Shown piece by piece: positions 15,124 through 19,479 of a DNA stretch of 19,479 nt. The stretch is taken from positions 1-19,479 of the forward strand of contig JAUWMY010000006.1 in NCBI GenBank assembly GCA_030612945.1, in the 5' to 3' direction. The notes under the pieces were generated by a model. The model saw nothing but the letters and a program-made list of their open reading frames with translations. It searched no databases and was not told where the DNA came from. The position numbers and the translations under genes are program-made. Numbering within the stretch: the first letter of the stretch is position 1; every line of letters begins with the position of its first letter. This DNA is from Desulfobacteraceae bacterium (lineage in GTDB: Bacteria; Desulfobacterota; DSM-4660; Desulfatiglandales; Desulfatiglandaceae).

Positions 15124-15738
15124 CTATTCATCATTTTTGCTTACAATTACCATAGCGGGTCGAATGAGCCTCTGATTGAGAATGTACCCTTTTTGAAGTT
15201 CCTGAATGACCGTACCCGGTTTCGCCGAGTTATCTTGCAGCTCTGAAACCGCCTCATGGAAATTGGGGTCAAAGGGCTCGCCCAGAGCTTTTACTGATTC
15301 CAACCCCTCTCTTTCCAGGGTATCCATCAACCCCTTTAACGTCAATTCCACACCTTCTCTGAGGGCCTCGAGTGAGTTGTCATTTTCTGAATGTGCAATG
15401 GCTTTTTCGAGGTTATCCCCTACAGACAACAATTTCTTTATCAGTGATTCGTTTGAAAACTTGCACAGCTCCGTTTTGTCTCTCTGGAACCTCTTTTTTA
15501 AGTTATCAATCTCTGCCTGGGAGCGGACATAAAGATCAAAGTTTTTGTCTGCAGTTTCCTGAACCTCTTTCACCTTGTTTAGCAATTGTTTCTTTGTCAT
15601 TTTCTCTAAAGGGATCTCATGCTCCTCATTATCACTTTCCTTGTCCCTTTCACCGGGTTGTTCCTTTAATTCCTCTTGGGAATCCTCTCCAATCTCTTCC
15701 TCTGGGCTTTCCGCTTTCATTACCTTAACCTTGACCAC
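15124..15738 (-). CDS. grpE: GrpE nucleotide exchange factor
   Basis: This 204-residue GrpE promotes ADP release from DnaK. An acidic variable N-terminus (about 1-45) leads to a long helical coiled coil (about 46-95). The C-terminal beta-wing domain holds FDPNFHEAV (156-164) and GYILNQRLIRPAMVIV (174-189). The GTG at 15738 was kept as the start because AGGAG sits six bases before it; the alternative ATG at 15720 is less well served and would shorten the protein by six residues. A good sigma-70-type promoter lies just upstream. It is the first gene of a grpE-dnaK-lipoprotein operon. hrcA, which often precedes grpE, is not present in the window. Confidence 0.97.
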   Translation of the reverse strand: MVKVKVMKAESPEEEIGEDSQEELKEQPGERDKESDNEEHEIPLEKMTKKQLLNKVKEVQETADKNFDLYVRSQAEIDNLKKRFQRDKTELCKFSNESLIKKLLSVGDNLEKAIAHSENDNSLEALREGVELTLKGLMDTLEREGLESVKALGEPFDPNFHEAVSELQDNSAKPGTVIQELQKGYILNQRLIRPAMVIVSKNDE

Positions 15739-15792
15739 AATCTACTCCTGTGAAACGCGATCATTTTACTCTCAGATAACAAACATATGCGA

Positions 15793-15821
15793 ACTTTAAG
15801 CATCAGGAAAAGCTTTGTCAA
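15793..15821 (-). promoter_or_regulatory. Sigma-70-like promoter for grpE-dnaK
   Basis: On the minus strand a perfect TTGACA (15816-15821) is followed after 17 bases by TAAAGT (15793-15798, 4 of 6 to consensus). Transcription would start near 15786 and give a leader of about 48 bases before the grpE GTG. No sigma-32 consensus or CIRCE inverted repeat was recognised in the 275-base gap (15739-16013), which contains nothing else convincing. Confidence 0.55.
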
Positions 15822-16013
15822 TGTGCCCAGGCAAGTTTTCATATCTTTTCTTGGCTTCGATTCGGCAGTTGTTAGGAGCTGCTGTTGGGGTTCTTGAGAC
15901 TGTTCAGGGAAGTCCTCAGCAATTCTAATTATGGCTTTCATCTGGCAGGACTGCGGGGTCTCTTTTTAAAGGCTGTAAAAACATACTCTATTTTGGGAGA
16001 GGCGGGGAGGCTT

Positions 16014-16643
16014 TTATGAGTGATTAATTTTTGAGTCTTTGATCTTTTTCAACTCCTCGATCAATTGCGGGGCATATTCTCTGGTGAGGCGACGCGTCTC
16101 TGCGTCGTTAAATCCGGTGGGCTTGATAAAGAGGCCATCAGCTTCGGCTTTGAACATGGCAACGGCATCGTTAATTAATGATTTTCTGGTGTAAAAAACT
16201 GCGGGAATGCCAGGATAATTTTCCCTCACCTGGCGAAGATTCCAAAGCCCGTATTTTCTGTTCTGCCCGATTCGGTCGCATACCCCCTCGAAAAGCGTCC
16301 GCCAGCCATCAACAATGGTAAAAAGCCTCTTCAGATATTCGTTGGCCACGTCCCCTTTAAAGTCATCCAAACCCTCATAGACATTGTCCAGAGAAGGCAA
16401 ATTTGTGATCTTCATTTTGAGATCTTCTTTTGGAGAAATATGGGGGTCACGCACATCCTCATCTTTCCCCCAAAGATCAAGGAGAAAAAGTGCAGGAGAC
16501 TTTGTGCCAAGTTTCTCTCTTGCCTCCTCAAAGGTGTACGCCTGAACAAATTCCAATTCAGGGGCACTGAGGGCAATTTCATTCTGAACAAGACCGTGTT
16601 CAAACTTGGAGTCATCAATAAAACAAATAATAGGTTTCATCAT
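16014..16643 (-). CDS. Receiver-like (CheY-fold) protein with a long insertion
   Basis: This 209-residue protein shows the key marks of a response-regulator receiver, spread over an unusually long chain. These are the acidic pair D10-D11 (ICFIDDS), a possible phospho-acceptor D56 (ALFLLDLWGK), T152 in VFYTRKS and K174-P175 in DGLFIKPTGF. Normally D56 and the Thr strand are about 30 residues apart; here about 95 residues separate them, so some 65 residues (roughly 61-140, rich in charged and aromatic residues) are inserted. No DNA-binding or enzymatic output domain follows. The start overlaps the purC stop by one base (TAATG), so it is coupled to purC. No histidine kinase is nearby. The receiver call is from motifs; the biological role is unknown. 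Confidence 0.65.
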   Translation of the reverse strand: MMKPIICFIDDSKFEHGLVQNEIALSAPELEFVQAYTFEEAREKLGTKSPALFLLDLWGKDEDVRDPHISPKEDLKMKITNLPSLDNVYEGLDDFKGDVANEYLKRLFTIVDGWRTLFEGVCDRIGQNRKYGLWNLRQVRENYPGIPAVFYTRKSLINDAVAMFKAEADGLFIKPTGFNDAETRRLTREYAPQLIEELKKIKDSKINHS

Positions 16644-17536
16644 TACAGCCCATGGCCCGTCAGTCTCTCTAACGCCTCAAGGTACTTTGCCCTTGTGTTC
16701 TCTATGATTTCAGGAGGCAATTTAGGTGGTGGCGGCTGCTTTGACCCCTTGATCTCAAGAAGATAATCCCTCAGAAACTGTTTATCGAAACTTTTTTGAG
16801 GGCCTCCGGGACTATATGAATCCATGGGCCAGAATCTTGATGAATCTGGCGTAAGCACCTCATCAATCAGAATCAACCGGTCATCCTTGATACCAAACTC
16901 AAACTTGGTGTCTGCAACGATGATTCCTTTTTCCGCAGCAAGGGCCCTGCCGAATTCGTAGATCCGGAGACTCAGTTGTTGTACTTTCTCCGAGGTTTCT
17001 TTCCCCATAAGCTTTACGGCCTCTTCAAAAGTGATATTTTCATCGTGCATGCCATCTTCAGCTTTTGTGGAAGGTGTGAAAATGGGCTCAGGCAACTTTT
17101 GGGACTCTTTCAGCCCTTCCGGCAGAGAAATGCCGCAGACGCTCCCGTTTGAAAGATAGTCCTTCCAACCTGACCCGGACAAATATCCTCTGACAATACA
17201 TTCAACAGGTAATGGCCTCGCTTTCTTTACCAACATGCTGCGGCCCTTAAGTTCTTCGGTGTATTTTTTGCAGTTTTCCGGGTATTCAGCAGGATCACTG
17301 CTTATAAGATGGTTTTCCATCATGTGTTCCAGTTCCTTGAACCAGAACAAAGAAATGCTCGTCAGGATTTTACCCTTATCGGGAATTGGGTCTGCCAGGA
17401 CCACGTCAAACGCTGACATGCGATCACTTGCCACAATCAGCAGTTGATCTCCAATCTCATAGATGTCTCTCACTTTTCCCCGTTTTACAAGATTGATACC
17501 TTCAAAATCGCTTTCTTTTAATACATCTGAATTCAT
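16643..17536 (-). CDS. purC: Phosphoribosylaminoimidazole-succinocarboxamide (SAICAR) synthase
   Basis: PurC joins aspartate to CAIR using ATP in purine synthesis. Motifs in the 297-residue form are KRGKVRDIY (18-26), ASDRMSAFDV (36-45), VRGYLSGSGW (115-124), ADTKFEFG (208-215) and IDEVLTPDSSRFWP (224-237). Length fits the roughly 300-residue (yeast-like) class rather than the roughly 240-residue class. The open frame extends to a TTG at 17551, but the GGGGAG ribosome-binding site lies inside that extension, so the ATG at 17536 is taken as the start. The gene shares one base with the following receiver-like gene. Upstream is an array of GAACCCTG-type repeats. Confidence 0.96.
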   Translation of the reverse strand: MNSDVLKESDFEGINLVKRGKVRDIYEIGDQLLIVASDRMSAFDVVLADPIPDKGKILTSISLFWFKELEHMMENHLISSDPAEYPENCKKYTEELKGRSMLVKKARPLPVECIVRGYLSGSGWKDYLSNGSVCGISLPEGLKESQKLPEPIFTPSTKAEDGMHDENITFEEAVKLMGKETSEKVQQLSLRIYEFGRALAAEKGIIVADTKFEFGIKDDRLILIDEVLTPDSSRFWPMDSYSPGGPQKSFDKQFLRDYLLEIKGSKQPPPPKLPPEIIENTRAKYLEALERLTGHGL

Positions 17537-17625
17537 AGTATATCTCCCCAAAATTCGTGTTGAACTACTAAATATTCGTAGCAGATCCCAGATTAGACGC
17601 TTTAGTTCACTTTTTCTCTCATCAA

Positions 17626-17663
17626 GGTAACCCTGAACGGGGAACCCTGAACCTGTGAACCCT
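17626..17663. repeat. Short tandem array D of CCCTGAAC-like units
   Basis: Units ending in GAAC recur every 7-8 bases (CCTGAAC, GGGGAAC, CCTGAAC, CTGTGAAC) between the transglycosylase stop and purC. No inverted partner arm was found within this 133-base gap, so this may be one arm of a degraded element or a simple tandem array. Confidence 0.5.
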
Positions 17664-17669
17664 TATTCA

Positions 17670-19151
17670 TCAAGGGATCTTTTGCTCAGCTCCTGTTATT
17701 TCTTGAGCAGTCCTTTCATCAGGAATCCCCTCATTTTCTATACACTCCTGACGGGCTCCCTGGTAAATATTGAGTTTGCGCAAGTATTTCCTGTAGTACT
17801 TTAAGACACGGTTCCGAAATTGAATCGTCTCGGCATATGGAGGGATACCTTTGTATTGTTTGACCCGATGCGGTCCTGCATTATATGAAGCCAGTGCCAG
17901 ACTGATATCCCCTTTCTGTTGTTTCATAACACCGGCAAAATACTTAAACCCGTATTTTATTGCCTTTCCCGAGTCCAATCGATCGTCTGTTTCATTTTTC
18001 AGCACTTCTTTTTTGTAGCGGGCGTACAATTTGGTCCGTTTCTCCTTGTATTCTAAAGCTTCTTTCATCAATTCTCTGGCACGCCTTGCAGGTTCCAGGT
18101 TATTTTCGTCTGTGATTTCCAGGATAATCTTCTTGGCCCGGTTTTTCAATTTCCGCTCCCGGCCCATAAAAGTCCCTGCCTCACTAAAGTATGATGGCTC
18201 AAAAATATTCTTCATGCCCAAGCCCCTTCCGGTCCTTGGCATAATCTGGGTAAGACCAACGGCTCCAACGAATGACACAGCATGAGGATTAAACCTGGAC
18301 TCCTGCTTCATCAAAGCAAGAAACAGCAATAGATCTACAGAATATCCGGATTTTTTATATTCCTCAATTATGGGTTCTACAAGTGGTATATAGCGAGATT
18401 CGGCCCTTCCCAAGCTATGCTTCCATCTGATATCCGGATTCGCTGAGCTGTTATTGTTTTGCCTGTCAAGATCAAACCGGTTTATGGTTTTTTGAGTTGC
18501 CTTTTCCTTAAATTCGTAGACCACATGATTTACAAATTTTATATTTTCGACGTTTAAAGGCCCATTATTCTCATCGAGGTCCTGGCATTTGTTGTAGAAG
18601 AGACCCAGGGCGTCCCTTAGATTACAGGATGCCTCTTTAAGACTTTCCCTCAGCATTTTTTCAAGCAACTTGGAGCAAATGTCCGGGTTCAGCCTATCAT
18701 CAATTTTCGAGGTCAATTTTAACCGATAAGCCATCATTCGTTCCCTGGCAGACTGAAGTGCCGTATTGTATCCAAGGCCCAACTCACTCAATTTTTTAAC
18801 ATGCTCACCGGGAAATTTCTCTTTTCCCTGTGTTGTCAATGCCTCCACGGCCTTTTCAAGGAGTTCGTCTGCTTTTTCAAACAGCTCCCTTGCTTCAAGG
18901 TATTCCTGATCCATCACCACCTTCAGGCCAAAGGAGCGCCCAATCTCAGGCCGGATCCTCAGGATGCCCTCCTCCCCCTTATAGGAACCATCAGTCAGGC
19001 TTTTCTGAAGAAGATCCAGGTTATATTCAATCATGCTTTCCTTGAGTAACGAAAGATCAGCGCGGGCAGAAAACGGGAAAGATAGAAAGAGTGCTGTCAT
19101 AAATATGGCAGCCAGTGTCATAGATAATGCGGGTGTGAGAGATTTTTTCAA
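17670..19151 (-). CDS. SLT-family lytic murein transglycosylase with N-terminal helical domain
   Basis: This 493-residue exported enzyme should cleave peptidoglycan glycan strands to 1,6-anhydro products. A signal peptide spans about 1-31 (cleavage near SARA/DLS). A helical N-terminal region of no recognised family runs to about 265. The SLT catalytic domain follows, with the catalytic Glu in LALMKQESRFNPHAV (E284), then GLTQIMP (302-308), ALASYNAGP (419-427) and IPPYAETIQF (436-445). A charged helical insert of about 60-70 residues splits the domain between the FEPSYF and YFAGVM parts. The open frame reaches 19250, but its first 33 codons are repeat DNA. The TTG at 19151 has AAAGGA (19157-19162) before it and begins a normal signal peptide, so it is preferred. 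Confidence 0.88.
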   Translation of the reverse strand: MKKSLTPALSMTLAAIFMTALFLSFPFSARADLSLLKESMIEYNLDLLQKSLTDGSYKGEEGILRIRPEIGRSFGLKVVMDQEYLEARELFEKADELLEKAVEALTTQGKEKFPGEHVKKLSELGLGYNTALQSARERMMAYRLKLTSKIDDRLNPDICSKLLEKMLRESLKEASCNLRDALGLFYNKCQDLDENNGPLNVENIKFVNHVVYEFKEKATQKTINRFDLDRQNNNSSANPDIRWKHSLGRAESRYIPLVEPIIEEYKKSGYSVDLLLFLALMKQESRFNPHAVSFVGAVGLTQIMPRTGRGLGMKNIFEPSYFSEAGTFMGRERKLKNRAKKIILEITDENNLEPARRARELMKEALEYKEKRTKLYARYKKEVLKNETDDRLDSGKAIKYGFKYFAGVMKQQKGDISLALASYNAGPHRVKQYKGIPPYAETIQFRNRVLKYYRKYLRKLNIYQGARQECIENEGIPDERTAQEITGAEQKIP

Positions 19152-19181
19152 CTTTTTCCTTTCAAAAGCTAAAGATAATGG

Positions 19182-19212
19182 TTCACCGCAAAGACGCTGA
19201 GGGTGCAGAGGA
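19182..19212. repeat. Intergenic repeat E (CCGCAAAGACGC-type)
   Basis: TTCACCGCAAAGACGCTGAG followed by GGTGCAGAGGA is a 9-base-period quasi-repeat of a kind common in the intergenic DNA of deltaproteobacteria and other environmental bacteria (general knowledge). A related stretch, GCCGCAAAAAGGCACAAAAT with ACACAAC, occurs at about 19322-19348 in the same orientation. Both lie in the leader of the transglycosylase gene. Confidence 0.55.
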
Positions 19213-19277
19213 AGAATTTTTCCACTTTTACCTTGAGCCTTATGCCTCAAAGTTATTATCTCAGTATCATTTTATAT

Positions 19278-19306
19278 ATCAGAACGAAAATGTAATTTGA
19301 AGTCAA
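19278..19306 (-). promoter_or_regulatory. Possible promoter for the lytic transglycosylase
   Basis: TTGACT (19301-19306) and TCTGAT (19278-19283) on the minus strand are 17 bases apart. Both differ from consensus and the region is A/T-rich, so this is weak. It would give a leader of about 120 bases that includes repeat E. The remaining sequence to the window end (19307-19479) holds no credible gene. Confidence 0.3.
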
Positions 19307-19479
19307 TTATGGATTTGTATAGCCGCAAAAAGGCACAAAATACACAACAAGCTGAATTTGCATATGAAAATGGAAAAGCGAACAGTCTCCTAACTCAAAA
19401 AAAACAAAAGCAAATGAAGCTCACAACCGGCTGGTGAAGGGTACATGGTTTATTTTGACCCGCTTAAATCAAACCTATA

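Noticed and set aside
15720..15941. 73-codon minus-strand frame upstream of and overlapping grpE
   Set aside because: No ribosome-binding site, no recognisable domain, and it contains the best promoter for grpE.
15739..16013. CIRCE element or sigma-32 promoter before grpE
   Set aside because: No TTAGCACTC/GAGTGCTAA pair and no convincing heat-shock consensus seen on reading the gap.
17537..17551. TTG at 17551 as purC start
   Set aside because: The five extra codons contain the GGGGAG ribosome-binding site for the ATG at 17536.
17626..17663. GAAC-type array considered as CRISPR repeats
   Set aside because: Unit of 7-8 bases without spacers.

Overview
The window reads as chromosomal housekeeping DNA from a deltaproteobacterium (Desulfobacterota, probably a sulfate-reducer-like lineage). 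This is inferred from protein style (a delta-type short N-acetylglutamate synthase, a TatB with a long acidic tail, a complete Bat operon) and from several families of short quasi-periodic intergenic repeats that are frequent in such genomes. No rRNA, tRNA, CRISPR array, transposase or phage gene was found.

Layout. (1) Positions 1-6646, plus strand: a five-gene Bat (aerotolerance-type) operon, batA-batB-batC-batD-batE. It encodes two membrane-anchored von Willebrand A (vWA) proteins with intact metal sites, a TPR protein with a charged linker, the large membrane-anchored BatD, and a TPR/SH3 membrane protein. The operon is interrupted at three gaps (before batA, batB/batC, batD/batE) by three different fold-back repeat elements of about 0.2-0.4 kb. 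(2) Positions 6761-11158, plus strand: argS, a SPOR-domain membrane protein with a recently duplicated SPOR domain, an ArgA-type N-acetylglutamate synthase, tatB and tatC. (3) Positions 11182-15821, minus strand, convergent with tatC: a sigma-70-like promoter, grpE, dnaK, and an LppC/LpoA-like lipoprotein (TPR plus periplasmic-binding fold) whose start overlaps the dnaK stop by one base. (4) Positions 16014-19151, minus strand: a lytic transglycosylase, purC, and an unusual receiver-domain protein with a long insertion, again overlapping purC by one base.

Themes. Four proteins concern the cell envelope (SPOR protein, LpoA-like lipoprotein, lytic transglycosylase, Tat export), mixed with chaperones (GrpE/DnaK) and arginine/purine biosynthesis. 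The Bat proteins probably form a periplasm-facing membrane complex working with a MoxR-type ATPase that would lie upstream of the window.

Three starts were moved or confirmed using ribosome-binding sites: batE uses TTG, purC starts at 17536, and the transglycosylase starts at 19151. The upstream codons of the longest transglycosylase frame are translated repeat DNA. The least explained items are the five intergenic repeat families, the hairpin/palindrome leader of batC, and the receiver protein with its inserted domain.
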